The notes beneath the pieces were generated by a model, which was given only the letters and a program-made list of their open reading frames with translations, did no database searches and was not told where the DNA came from. From Clostridiaceae bacterium (GTDB taxonomy: Bacteria; Bacillota; Clostridia; Oscillospirales; QAMX01): a DNA stretch of 20,142 nt. Location of the stretch: positions 1 to 20,142 of the forward strand of contig JAEDGJ010000028.1 in assembly GCA_016297585.1 (NCBI GenBank). The letters are read 5' to 3'. The translations under genes were made by a program, and so were the position numbers. Below, piece by piece: positions 5,347 to 13,324 of the stretch (the stretch's first letter is position 1; every line of letters starts with the position of its first letter).

Positions 5347-7515
5347 ATGGAAAGAAATTATCAGTTCCGCGAACGCCTGCTCGAGGTGCACCGCCGCGAT
5401 CTTCGCGACGACGCGCTCTGGACGCGCCTTGACGGCGCCGTCGTCGACGATTCCTGGGAGATCGTCTATCCCGCCGACGCCGACCGGGTGCTCGTCCACG
5501 CCGCGCACGACCTGCGCGACTTCTTTGAGACCTCGATGCGCCTCTATCTGCGCGCACGCGCCGTCGAAGCGCTGCCCGCAGAGCCTCAGAAGAGGATCGT
5601 TCTGACCGACCGCGCGCATACCCCGGACGCCGCGCCCTCCTATACCGAACGCGGCGCGTTCCGCATGACCGTGGACGGCGGCATCGTCATCTGCGGAGAG
5701 ACCTCCCGCGGCACGGCGCAGGGCGCGTACTATCTCGAAAACCGCATGGGCATCCACCGCGGCCCCGTTATCGAGCGCGGCAGCGTCGAGCGCCGTCCGC
5801 TGTTCTCGCCGCGCATGGTGCACTCCGGCTTCGGCCTCGACGCGTTCCCCGACGCGCACATCAACGCCATCGCGCACGCCGGCATGGACGCGCTGCTCGT
5901 CTTCGTCAAGGACGTCAACCTCACGCCGAGCGGTTTCCTCGATCTCAACAACCTCATCTACCGCGCGGCGGGCATGGGCGTCGACGTCTATGCCTACAGC
6001 TACTATAAAAGCCCCGTGCATCCGGCCGACCCCGGCGCGCGCGATTTCTACGAGAGCACCTACGGCCGGCTGTTCGAGTCCTGCCCGGGACTCCGCGGCG
6101 TGACGCTCGTCGGCGAGTCCGTCGAATTCCCGAGCCGTGACCCGCATACGTCGGGCTGTATGCGGCTCGAGAAAAAGCCGGACGATCCGCGTCCGAGCCC
6201 CGGCTGGTACCCCTGCGAGGACTATCCCGAGTGGATCGCGCTCGTCAAGGGCATCATCCGCGAGAAGAATCCCGACGCCGACTTCGTTTTCTGGACCTAC
6301 AACTGGGGATATGTCGACGAGGAGCCTCGCCTGCGCCTGATCCGCAGCCTGCCGGACGACATCTCGCTCAACGTCACCTACGAGATGTTCGAGGAATTCC
6401 ACCCCGCGCCCGGCGTCACGGAGCGCTGCGTCGACTACACGCTGATGTACGAGGGCCCCGGAAAATACTTCACCTCCGAGGCGATCGAGGCGAAAAAGCG
6501 CGGCATCCGGCTCTATACGATGGCGAATACCGGGGGCCTGACCTGGGACGTCGGCGTCGTGCCGTTCGAGCCCTGCCCGTACCAGTGGAAGCGCCGCTGG
6601 GACGGCATGGTCCGCGCCTATCACGAGTGGGGACTGCGCGGCGTGATGGAGAGCCACCACTTCGGCTTCTACCCGTCCTTTATCTCGGAGCTTGCCAACA
6701 ACGCGTTCTGGGAGCCCGCCCGCGACTTTGAGACCGCGATGCGCGAGATCGCCGCGCGCGACTACGGCGAGGCGAACGTGGACACCGTCCTGCGCGCCTG
6801 GGCGCTCTTTTCCGACGGCATCCGCCACTATGTTTCGACAAATCCCGACCAGTACGGCCCGTTCCGCGTCGGCCCCGCCTATCCGCTGCTGTTTGCGCAG
6901 GAAGCGGAGCTGGAAAGCCCGCCGTACGCGCATTTCGGCGGCAACAAAATCTGCCAGACGATGTACAACTACGACATCAACCGCCGTGCAAACCTCGACT
7001 GGGAGATTCAGTCGCTGGAGCGGATGCGCGACCTCTTCGCCGAGGGCGCCGCGCTGATCGAGGGCATCCTCCCGTCGCTTTCGGGACGCCAGCTGGAGGA
7101 GGCGCGCCGCCTGTACGGGCTCGGCAGCTTCTTCTCCCACGCGGCGCAGACGACGGTTTCGACAAAACGGTGGTACATCCTCAAATGCCGCCTCCTGCCG
7201 CAGTCTGCAAACCGTCCGGCATGGGCAGGCGGCGCCGGAACCACCGCGGACATCGCGGCGGCGGACGCGGCGGCGCTGTCCCCGGCGGAAACCGTCGAGA
7301 CGATCGACGCGATGCGCGCCATTGCGGCGGCGGAGCTCGAAAACGCCCGCGAAACGATCCCGCTGGTCGAATACGACTCGCGGCTTGGCTACGAGCCGAG
7401 CATGGAGTATATGTGCGACCGCGCGCATCTCGAGTGGAAGATCGCGATGACCGAGCGCGCGCTCGGGGAGCTCGTACCCCTTTACGAGAAAGCGAAAGCG
7501 GAGGTAGCCCCTTGA
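5347..7515 (+). CDS. Putative intracellular glycoside hydrolase (GH20/GH67-like N-domain plus predicted TIM barrel)
   Basis: A 722-residue protein not assignable to a named enzyme. Residues 100-135 (FRMTVDGGIVICGETSRGT, then AYYLENRMG) match the pattern of the small alpha/beta domain that precedes the barrel in GH20 and GH67 enzymes. From about 155 a barrel is likely: HSGFGLDAFPDAHIN, then LVGESVEF with E257 as catalytic candidate, and VFWTYNWGY (314-322). The helical C-terminal third (about 465-720) has no recognised motif. No signal peptide is seen, so it should be cytoplasmic. An ATG at 5329 is in frame, but it lies only about 14 nt after the predicted transcript start. ATG 5347 has GAGAGGG 6 nt upstream and is preferred. 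Its stop overlaps the MFS start (TTGA). Glycosidase function is inference; the family could be new. Confidence 0.75.
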   Translation: MERNYQFRERLLEVHRRDLRDDALWTRLDGAVVDDSWEIVYPADADRVLVHAAHDLRDFFETSMRLYLRARAVEALPAEPQKRIVLTDRAHTPDAAPSYTERGAFRMTVDGGIVICGETSRGTAQGAYYLENRMGIHRGPVIERGSVERRPLFSPRMVHSGFGLDAFPDAHINAIAHAGMDALLVFVKDVNLTPSGFLDLNNLIYRAAGMGVDVYAYSYYKSPVHPADPGARDFYESTYGRLFESCPGLRGVTLVGESVEFPSRDPHTSGCMRLEKKPDDPRPSPGWYPCEDYPEWIALVKGIIREKNPDADFVFWTYNWGYVDEEPRLRLIRSLPDDISLNVTYEMFEEFHPAPGVTERCVDYTLMYEGPGKYFTSEAIEAKKRGIRLYTMANTGGLTWDVGVVPFEPCPYQWKRRWDGMVRAYHEWGLRGVMESHHFGFYPSFISELANNAFWEPARDFETAMREIAARDYGEANVDTVLRAWALFSDGIRHYVSTNPDQYGPFRVGPAYPLLFAQEAELESPPYAHFGGNKICQTMYNYDINRRANLDWEIQSLERMRDLFAEGAALIEGILPSLSGRQLEEARRLYGLGSFFSHAAQTTVSTKRWYILKCRLLPQSANRPAWAGGAGTTADIAAADAAALSPAETVETIDAMRAIAAAELENARETIPLVEYDSRLGYEPSMEYMCDRAHLEWKIAMTERALGELVPLYEKAKAEVAP
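7500..7505 (+). promoter_or_regulatory. Shine-Dalgarno that decides a TTG start for the MFS gene
   Basis: GGAGGT lies 6 nt before TTG 7512, inside the end of the upstream coding sequence. It fixes the start at a non-ATG codon; the in-frame ATG at 7170 would require a 340-nt overlap. Confidence 0.8.
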
Positions 7516-8636
7516 CCGTCGACAAAAACAGCGTCCGGCGCATCAACGCCGTCTCGTACCTCGCGATGGCGACGCTCGGCATGTACCTGTCCGCGTACCA
7601 GTACGCCCTCGCCGACATCACCGCCGAATTTTCGCTCTACGCATGGGCCAGCGGCCTGCTCATCGCGATGCATTTCGCGGCTTCCTTCTTCATCCCGCCC
7701 GCGGCGGGGGAGATCGCCGACCGCGTCGGCCGCAAGCCGGTGCTCCTTGCCTGCTTCCTCTGCGCCGCGCTGTCGCGCAGCATCGTTCTCCTTGCGCTCG
7801 GCGCGCTGATCACCGGCGGCGCCGCGAACACCATCGAGTCGAGCATGTCGAGCCTGCTGTCCCAGTGCAATCCCGACGAGGAGCCGCGCGTCATGAACCT
7901 CTCGCAGATGTATTTCTGCGGCGGCGCCGTGCTCTCGCCGCTCTACGGCGCGCTCCTGGCGCGCTTCGGGCTCGACTGGCGCGTCATCTACGCGACCGTC
8001 ATCCTCATCGCCCTCGTCTGCGCGGCGATCGTCGCGCAGACCGCGCTTCCCGCGGCGCCGCCGCGCGGAAAGGGGCTGTATTTCGGCCGGATCCTGCGCC
8101 GTCCGTTCTATCTGCTGATGCTCGCCGGCATGTTCCTCTATGTCGGCATCGAGGAAAGCGCCGCGTTCTGGTCCGGCACCTACGCGCAGATGGCGGGGGA
8201 GGGCATCGAGTCGGCGCTGCTCGCCGTCTACTGGTTCGGCATGGGCGCGGGCAGGCTCCTCGTCTCCCGCGTCAAACGGCGGCTGGGGCTGATCACCATC
8301 GCGGGACTCGCGCTGTCCGCCGTCAGCTTCGGCGTGATGCTCGCGTTCCGCAGCGCCGCCGCGTTCCTCGTCTGCTACGCGCTCGCAGGCTTTGCCGTCG
8401 CCCCCGCGTGGCCGATGCTCATGGTCGGCGCGGGCAAGGCGGGCTCGGACGTGCCGGATACCGCCGCGGGCGGCGTCATGGCCGCGGGCTCGGCGGGCGG
8501 CATGCTCATTCCGTTCTTCCTCGGTCTTGTGCAGACCGCGGCGGGGCTGCGCGCGTCTTTTGCGCTGCTGGCCGCGATCGTCGTTCTGGAAGCCGTGCTT
8601 CTCGGCTTCAGCAGGGAATTCCGTCAAAATCTGTAA
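7512..8636 (+). CDS. Major facilitator superfamily transporter
   Basis: A 374-residue membrane protein with many hydrophobic segments, compatible with 11-12 transmembrane helices and a little short for MFS (usually 390-420). The loop 2-3 signature is clear as GEIADRVGRKPVLL, the classic MFS motif A. A charged mid-protein loop (PPRGKGLYFGRILRR) separates the two halves, and VKRRLG looks like the second-half equivalent of the cytoplasmic loop. Translation starts at TTG 7512, four bases overlapping the glycosidase stop and with a perfect GGAGGT, so the two are probably coupled. Its stop TAA also begins the ribosome site of the FAD gene. Position between a glycosidase and an oxidoreductase suggests import of their glycoside substrate, but export cannot be ruled out. 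Confidence 0.88.
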   Translation: MTVDKNSVRRINAVSYLAMATLGMYLSAYQYALADITAEFSLYAWASGLLIAMHFAASFFIPPAAGEIADRVGRKPVLLACFLCAALSRSIVLLALGALITGGAANTIESSMSSLLSQCNPDEEPRVMNLSQMYFCGGAVLSPLYGALLARFGLDWRVIYATVILIALVCAAIVAQTALPAAPPRGKGLYFGRILRRPFYLLMLAGMFLYVGIEESAAFWSGTYAQMAGEGIESALLAVYWFGMGAGRLLVSRVKRRLGLITIAGLALSAVSFGVMLAFRSAAAFLVCYALAGFAVAPAWPMLMVGAGKAGSDVPDTAAGGVMAAGSAGGMLIPFFLGLVQTAAGLRASFALLAAIVVLEAVLLGFSREFRQNL

Positions 8637-8651
8637 GGAGGCTTCATCCGC

Positions 8652-10433
8652 ATGGCACTTCCCCGTATTCATCACGACACCGACTTCTGCGTCGTCGGCG
8701 GCGGCATCGCCGGCATGTTCGCGGCGATCTCCGCGGCGCGGCACGGCGCGAAGGTCGTCCTCATGCACGAGCGCCCCGTCCTCGGCGGCAACGCGTCGAG
8801 CGAGGTCCGGATGTGGATCTGCGGCGCCGCAGGCGTCAACAACCGCGAGACCGGGCTTCTCGAGGAGCTGAATCTGCGCAGCGCCTGGCGCAACCCGGAC
8901 AAGCTCTATCCTGTCTGGGACACGCTGCTGTATGAGATGGTCACAAACGAGCCGAATATCGAGCTGCTCTTAAACTGCTCCTGCATGGACGCCGAGATGG
9001 ACGGCTCGCGCATCGTATCCGTCACCGGCTGGCAGATGACGACGCAGACCTTCCACACGGTCCGCGCCCGCCTGTTCGCCGACTGCTCCGGCGACAGCAT
9101 CCTCGCGCCGCTGACCGGTGCGGATTACCGCGTCGGACGCGAGGCGGCGTCCGAATTCGGCGAGCACGTCTCCACCGAGGTCGAGGACCGCCGCACGATG
9201 GGCAACTCCTGCCTGATCCAGGCGCGCCGCACGGATACGCCGAGCACCTATGTCGCGCCGGAATGGGCGACGAAGCTCTCGCCCGAGGCGCTCGAGTTCC
9301 GCCGCCCGAATCTCGACAATCCGGGCGAGAATTTCTGGTATCTGGAGCTCGGCGGCGACCGCGACACGATCGGCGACGCGGAAAAGATCCGCGACGAGCT
9401 GATCGCGCTGGCCTGCGGTATCTGGAACTACATCAAAAACTCCAGCGAATTCCCCGGCGCGGAGTACTGGCAGCTCGATTTTCTCGGCTTCCTGCCCGGA
9501 AAACGCGAATCCCGCCGCATGATGGGCGACTACATCCTGACGCAGAACGACATCCTCGCGGGCGGGCGCTTCGAGGACACCGTCGCGTTCGGCGGCTGGT
9601 CGCTCGACGACCACCATCCGGGGGGCTTCTATCACAAGGGATACCCCAACACCTGGGGCACGACCCCCGCGCCCTACGGCATTCCGTACCGCTCGCTGTA
9701 TTCGCGCAACATCGGCAACCTCTTCTTCGCCGGACGCAACATCAGCGCGACGCACGCCGCGCTCTCGAGCACCCGCGTCATGGCGACCTGCGGCCTGCTC
9801 GGTCAGGCCGTCGGCACCGCCGCCGCCATCGCCGTCCGCTGTGACGTCTCTCCGCGCGGCGTATACGAGCGGCACCTGTCCGAGCTGCGCGAAACGCTGA
9901 TGTTCGACGACTGCTTCCTCCCGTTCACGCGCCGCACGATGAGCGCGCAGACGGGCAGCGGCACACTCGCCTCCGACGGGGAGCAGGCGCTGCTCGAAAA
10001 CCTCCGCAACGGCGCCGACCGCTGCAACTGGACCTACGGCGACGGGGAGCAGGGCTATTTCTGCGCGCCGGGCACGACGCTGTCCTATACCTGGGACGAG
10101 CCGGTCAGCCCCGGCCGCATCCGCCTGCTCTTCGACTCCGACCTCGAGCGCGAGACGCTGGGCATCGAAAACTGGGTCGAACGCATCCACTCGATGCGCT
10201 CCAACGTATATAAAGATGCGCCCCGGCTTTGTGTACCGAAGACGCTTGTCAAATCCTATTCGGTTGAGGTGCGCACGGCCGGCGGCTGGAAGACGCTCGC
10301 GGACGAGAGCCTGAACCTCCGCCGCCTCGCCGTCATCCCGGTGGACGAGCCGGTGACCGCCGTGCGCGTGCAGCTCCGCGAGGACTGGGGCGCGCGTCCG
10401 ACGCTTCACCTCTTCTCGTTCGACGTCGGCTGA
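8652..10433 (+). CDS. FAD-dependent oxidoreductase (PF12831 type) with C-terminal beta-sandwich
   Basis: A 593-residue flavoprotein. The N-terminal Rossmann fold is DFCVVGGGIAGMFAAISAARHG, with GGGIAG at 16-21 and an acidic E40 ending the second strand for FAD ribose. RPVLGGNASSEVRMWICGA follows, which I recognise as typical of the FAD_oxidored family. The closing FAD contacts are NLFFAGRNISATHAAL and STRVMATCGLLGQAVG near 355-390. Residues about 440-593 are predicted all-beta (ENLRNGADRCNW, SYSVEVRTAGGWKTL, VTAVRVQLRE) and resemble an F5/8-type or carbohydrate-binding jelly roll. No signal peptide is present. AAGGAGG overlaps the MFS stop, 10 nt before the ATG, so this is the third gene of the operon. 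A sugar or glycoside oxidation role is inferred from context. Its last 28 bases overlap the convergent cca gene. Confidence 0.87.
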   Translation: MALPRIHHDTDFCVVGGGIAGMFAAISAARHGAKVVLMHERPVLGGNASSEVRMWICGAAGVNNRETGLLEELNLRSAWRNPDKLYPVWDTLLYEMVTNEPNIELLLNCSCMDAEMDGSRIVSVTGWQMTTQTFHTVRARLFADCSGDSILAPLTGADYRVGREAASEFGEHVSTEVEDRRTMGNSCLIQARRTDTPSTYVAPEWATKLSPEALEFRRPNLDNPGENFWYLELGGDRDTIGDAEKIRDELIALACGIWNYIKNSSEFPGAEYWQLDFLGFLPGKRESRRMMGDYILTQNDILAGGRFEDTVAFGGWSLDDHHPGGFYHKGYPNTWGTTPAPYGIPYRSLYSRNIGNLFFAGRNISATHAALSSTRVMATCGLLGQAVGTAAAIAVRCDVSPRGVYERHLSELRETLMFDDCFLPFTRRTMSAQTGSGTLASDGEQALLENLRNGADRCNWTYGDGEQGYFCAPGTTLSYTWDEPVSPGRIRLLFDSDLERETLGIENWVERIHSMRSNVYKDAPRLCVPKTLVKSYSVEVRTAGGWKTLADESLNLRRLAVIPVDEPVTAVRVQLREDWGARPTLHLFSFDVG

Positions 10434-11647
10434 CCGACCGACGTCGTATTCACGACGTCAAGCAGCGCCTTCCTTTCATTCGGCAGCCGCCCGTCGATCA
10501 CCGCGTCGAGCAGCCGCCGAAGCGTCCGCCCGACCTCCGGACCCGCGAGCCCGAGCCCGCGCAGGTCATTCCCGCCGATCGCGAGCGCGGCGGCGGTGCA
10601 GCAGTCGTTTCTCGCAAGAACAGCCTCCGTTTCCCGCCTTATCGCGGCAATGCTGCGGTAAGGCGGGGATTTTTCGTCAAAAAATGCGGCGCGGAAGGCC
10701 AAAACGTCCTCCCACAGCGCGCCGTACCGCCCAATCGCGCGCCGGAGGTCCGGTACGGTCTCCGGCAGCGGCTCAGCACACGCCGACAGCAGCGTGCCGA
10801 CCGCCGTGAGGAGCTTTTTGTCCGTTTTCAGCCCCCGCAGCACGTCCTGCGCGTCCTGCGGCGCGCAATCGGACAGCAGCGCCGCAAACCGCAGCGTCCG
10901 CGACGCCGGGAGCCGGGACAGCAGCGCCGCCGCATTCGCCGAGACCGGCAGCACCGTGCGCAGAAGCGGCGCAAACCGCCCCACCGTCTGCGCGGCAAAC
11001 GGCGCGCAGAGGAGCTTTTCAAGCTCCGACGCCTTGCGCTCCGCGGAGATCCGTTCCAGCATCCCCGCGCACCGGTACAGCCCTTCTTCCGTCCCGCGCC
11101 CGACGTCGAAGCCGAGCTGCGACGCGAAGCGCACCGCCCGCAGGATCCGCAGTCCGTCCTCCGAAAACCGCGTCTGCGCGTCTCCGACGCAGCGGATGAC
11201 GCCGCGCGCGATGTCCTCCCGTCCGCCGAAGGGGTCGACAAAGCCCGCGCGCGCGGAGTAGGCGACGGCGTTCATCGTGAAATCCCGGCGCGACAGGTCC
11301 TCCTCGATGCTCGCGGCAAAGCGCACGCCGTCCGGATGCCGCCCGTCGGAGTACGACCCCTCCGTGCGGAAGGTCGTGATCTCGATCGGCTCGCCGTCGA
11401 GGAGCACCGTCACGGTGCCGTGCCGCAGTCCCGTGGCGATCGCACGGCAGCCGCGAAACACCCGCATCGTCTCGTCGGGCAGGGCCGACGTCGCGACGTC
11501 CCAGTCGTGGCAGGGGCGTCCCATCAGCGTATCGCGCACACAGCCGCCGACCACGAAGGCCGCGTGCCCCGCTCCTTCGAGCAGGGCGCACGCCCGCGCA
11601 GCCGGCGGCTGGATGAGCATGGTGTCTTTACTTGATAACGACCGCAT
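10406..11647 (-). CDS. cca: CCA tRNA nucleotidyltransferase (class II)
   Basis: A 413-residue enzyme that adds or repairs the 3' CCA of tRNA. The head domain shows VVGGCVRD, the metal-binding HDWDVATSA (D48 and D50), the basic RRDFTMNA motif and the EDGLRILRAVRFASQLGF neck, all class II hallmarks. ISAERKASELEKLL follows. The start is uncertain. ATG 11647 has AAGGA 5 nt upstream but overlaps guaB by 20 nt. ATG 11620 (MLIQPPAARAC) fits the usual N-terminus better but has no clear ribosome site. It is second in the operon after guaB. The gene tail overlaps the convergent FAD gene by 28 nt. The tRNA in this window already encodes its CCA, so here the enzyme may mainly repair. Confidence 0.94.
   Translation of the reverse strand: MRSLSSKDTMLIQPPAARACALLEGAGHAAFVVGGCVRDTLMGRPCHDWDVATSALPDETMRVFRGCRAIATGLRHGTVTVLLDGEPIEITTFRTEGSYSDGRHPDGVRFAASIEEDLSRRDFTMNAVAYSARAGFVDPFGGREDIARGVIRCVGDAQTRFSEDGLRILRAVRFASQLGFDVGRGTEEGLYRCAGMLERISAERKASELEKLLCAPFAAQTVGRFAPLLRTVLPVSANAAALLSRLPASRTLRFAALLSDCAPQDAQDVLRGLKTDKKLLTAVGTLLSACAEPLPETVPDLRRAIGRYGALWEDVLAFRAAFFDEKSPPYRSIAAIRRETEAVLARNDCCTAAALAIGGNDLRGLGLAGPEVGRTLRRLLDAVIDGRLPNERKALLDVVNTTSVGQPTSNEKR
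10421..10459. repeat. Overlapping GACGTC dyads at a convergent gene junction
   Basis: CGACGTCGG (10421-10429) pairs perfectly with CCGACGTCG (10438-10446). The latter arm also pairs with ACGACGTC (10452-10459) as GACGTCGT-ATTC-ACGACGTC. The two hairpins share an arm and are mutually exclusive. There is no U-run, so this is not a standard intrinsic terminator, yet it is the only structure separating two converging operons. Confidence 0.6.
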
Positions 11648-13136
11648 TCTTGTCCTTCAAAATGACGTCGTGCGCGCCGCCCTCCATGATGCTGGTGGCG
11701 GAAACGACGGTGAGCCGCGCCTTCTGCTGCAGCTCCGGAATCGTCAGCGCGCCGCAGTTGCACATCGTCGAACGCACCTTGTTCAGCGTGATCGCGACGT
11801 TGTCCGCGAGCTTGCCGGCATAGGGGACATAGGAGTCGACGCCTTCCTCGAAGGAGAGCTTCTTCGCGCCGCCCATGTCGTAGCGCTGCCAGTTGCGCGC
11901 ACGGCTGGAGCCTTCGCCCCAGTATTCCTTGACGTAGTTGCCGTTGATGTTGAGCTTGTTCGTCGGGCTCTCGTCGAAACGGGCGAAGTACCGGCCGAGC
12001 ATGACGAAGTCCGCGCCCATCGCAAGCGCCAGCGTGATGTGATGGTCGTAGACGATGCCGCCGTCGGAGCAGATCGGGACATAGATGCCGGTCTCCTCGA
12101 AATACTCGTCTCGCGCCTTCGCGACCTCGATCACCGCGCTCGCCTGACCGCGGCCGATGCCCTTCTGCTCACGCGTGATGCAGATCGAGCCGCCGCCGAT
12201 GCCGACCTTGACGAAATCCGCGCCCGCGTTCGCAAGGAAGCGGAAGCCTTCGCGGTCGATGACGTTGCCCGCGCCGACCTTGACGTCCTCGCCGTAGCGC
12301 GCCCGGATCCATTCGATCGTGCGGCTCTGCCACTCGGAAAAGCCCTCGGACGAGTCGATGCACAGCACGTCCGCGCCCGCGTCCACAAGCGCCGGCACGC
12401 GCTCCTCGTAATCGCGCGTGTTGATGCCCGCGCCGACGACATAGCGCTTTTTATTGTCGAGCAGAGAATTCGGATGCTCCTTGTCCGCGTCGTAGTCCTT
12501 GCGGAACACGAGGTGGCTCAAATGCCCGTCTTTCGTGATGATCGGCAGGCTGTTGAGCTTGTGATCCCAGATGATGTTGTTGGCTTCCTTTAAGGTCACG
12601 CCCTCGTAGGCGTAGATGAGCTTCTCAAACGGCGTCATGAACTCCCGCACCTTCGTATCGGGCGCCATACGCGACACGCGGTAGTCGCGTCCGGTGACGA
12701 TGCCCAGCAGCTTGCCCGTCGCCGTACCGTCGTCCGTGACCGGCATCGTGGAGTGTCCGAACTGCTCCTTGAGCGCGAGCACATCCGCCAGCGTGTCGTC
12801 GGGACGGATATTCGCGTCGCTCGTCACAAATCCCGCCTTGTAGTTCTTGACGCGGCGCACCATCTCCGCTTCGCTCTCGACGCTCTGAGAGCCGTAGATG
12901 AAGGAGATGCCGCCCTCAATCGCCAGCGCGATCGCCATATTCGAGTCGGAAACGGACTGCATGATGGCGCTGACCATCGGGATGTTCATGACGATGGAGG
13001 AGGTTTCGCCCTTCTTAAAACGAACGAGCGGCGTTTTCAGGCTGACATGCGAGGGGATGCACTCAGCGGACGAGTATCCGGGAACCAGCAGGTATTCGTT
13101 GAAGGTACGCGAGGGCTCGTCGTAATAATAAGCCAT
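11628..13136 (-). CDS. guaB: IMP dehydrogenase (bacterial/parabasalid type)
   Basis: A 502-residue IMPDH, oxidising IMP to XMP with NAD+ in guanine nucleotide synthesis. The N-terminal barrel half has MNIPMVSAIMQSVS. A CBS pair spans about 103-215 (MPVTDD, GIVTGRDYR, LNSLPIITKDG). The catalytic loop GGGSICITRE carries C319, and the flap NWQRYDMGG carries R418-Y419. These numbers equal those used for Tritrichomonas foetus IMPDH, which this protein resembles closely from memory, including SICITR where most enzymes have SICTTR. The start MAYYYDEP fits the family. It is the first gene of a guaB-cca operon with a TTGACT/TATAAT promoter and a leader of about 36 nt. The ribosome site AAAGGGG is unusually distant (13 nt). 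Confidence 0.97.
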   Translation of the reverse strand: MAYYYDEPSRTFNEYLLVPGYSSAECIPSHVSLKTPLVRFKKGETSSIVMNIPMVSAIMQSVSDSNMAIALAIEGGISFIYGSQSVESEAEMVRRVKNYKAGFVTSDANIRPDDTLADVLALKEQFGHSTMPVTDDGTATGKLLGIVTGRDYRVSRMAPDTKVREFMTPFEKLIYAYEGVTLKEANNIIWDHKLNSLPIITKDGHLSHLVFRKDYDADKEHPNSLLDNKKRYVVGAGINTRDYEERVPALVDAGADVLCIDSSEGFSEWQSRTIEWIRARYGEDVKVGAGNVIDREGFRFLANAGADFVKVGIGGGSICITREQKGIGRGQASAVIEVAKARDEYFEETGIYVPICSDGGIVYDHHITLALAMGADFVMLGRYFARFDESPTNKLNINGNYVKEYWGEGSSRARNWQRYDMGGAKKLSFEEGVDSYVPYAGKLADNVAITLNKVRSTMCNCGALTIPELQQKARLTVVSATSIMEGGAHDVILKDKNAVVIK

Positions 13137-13178
13137 GGCGAGTCTTTTACCCCTTTCTCATTTTTATGTATTGGGCGA

Positions 13179-13207
13179 ATTATAGCACAAAAATCCAAAA
13201 AAGTCAA
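13179..13207 (-). promoter_or_regulatory. SigA-type promoter of guaB-cca operon
   Basis: On the minus strand, TTGACT (13207-13202) and TATAAT (13184-13179) are 17 bp apart. The start is predicted near 13172. The leader is too short for a purine riboswitch. Confidence 0.88.
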
Positions 13208-13255
13208 TAGATTTGGCAGTGAACCGCTCGATTTGCGGATTTTGTATCGAATCCC

Positions 13256-13284
13256 TTGCTTTCTTTTGCGGAATGTGGTACAAT
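13256..13284 (+). promoter_or_regulatory. SigA-type extended -10 promoter of MBL-PHP-GNAT operon
   Basis: TTGCTT (13256-13261) and TACAAT (13279-13284) are 17 bp apart. A TGG triplet lies directly before the -10 (13276-13278), giving an extended -10. It points away from the guaB promoter in the same intergenic gap. Confidence 0.78.
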
Positions 13285-13324
13285 ATGACCGTATTTTTTG
13301 CATGACGGAAAAAGGAGAAGGCGT

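Noticed and set aside
5209..7428. 739-codon minus-strand frame antisense to the glycosidase
   Set aside because: No domain motifs and arginine/valine-rich composition; the plus-strand gene has promoter, ribosome site and operon overlap.
7170..7511. In-frame upstream extension of the MFS gene to ATG 7170
   Set aside because: The 114 extra residues are Arg/Gly-rich out-of-frame translation of the glycosidase gene; TTG 7512 has a perfect ribosome site.
8970..10409. 479-codon minus-strand frame antisense to the FAD gene
   Set aside because: No recognisable motifs, while the opposite frame has a full FAD fold.
13137..13180. Purine riboswitch in the guaB leader
   Set aside because: The leader is only about 36 nt and lacks any aptamer-like stem.
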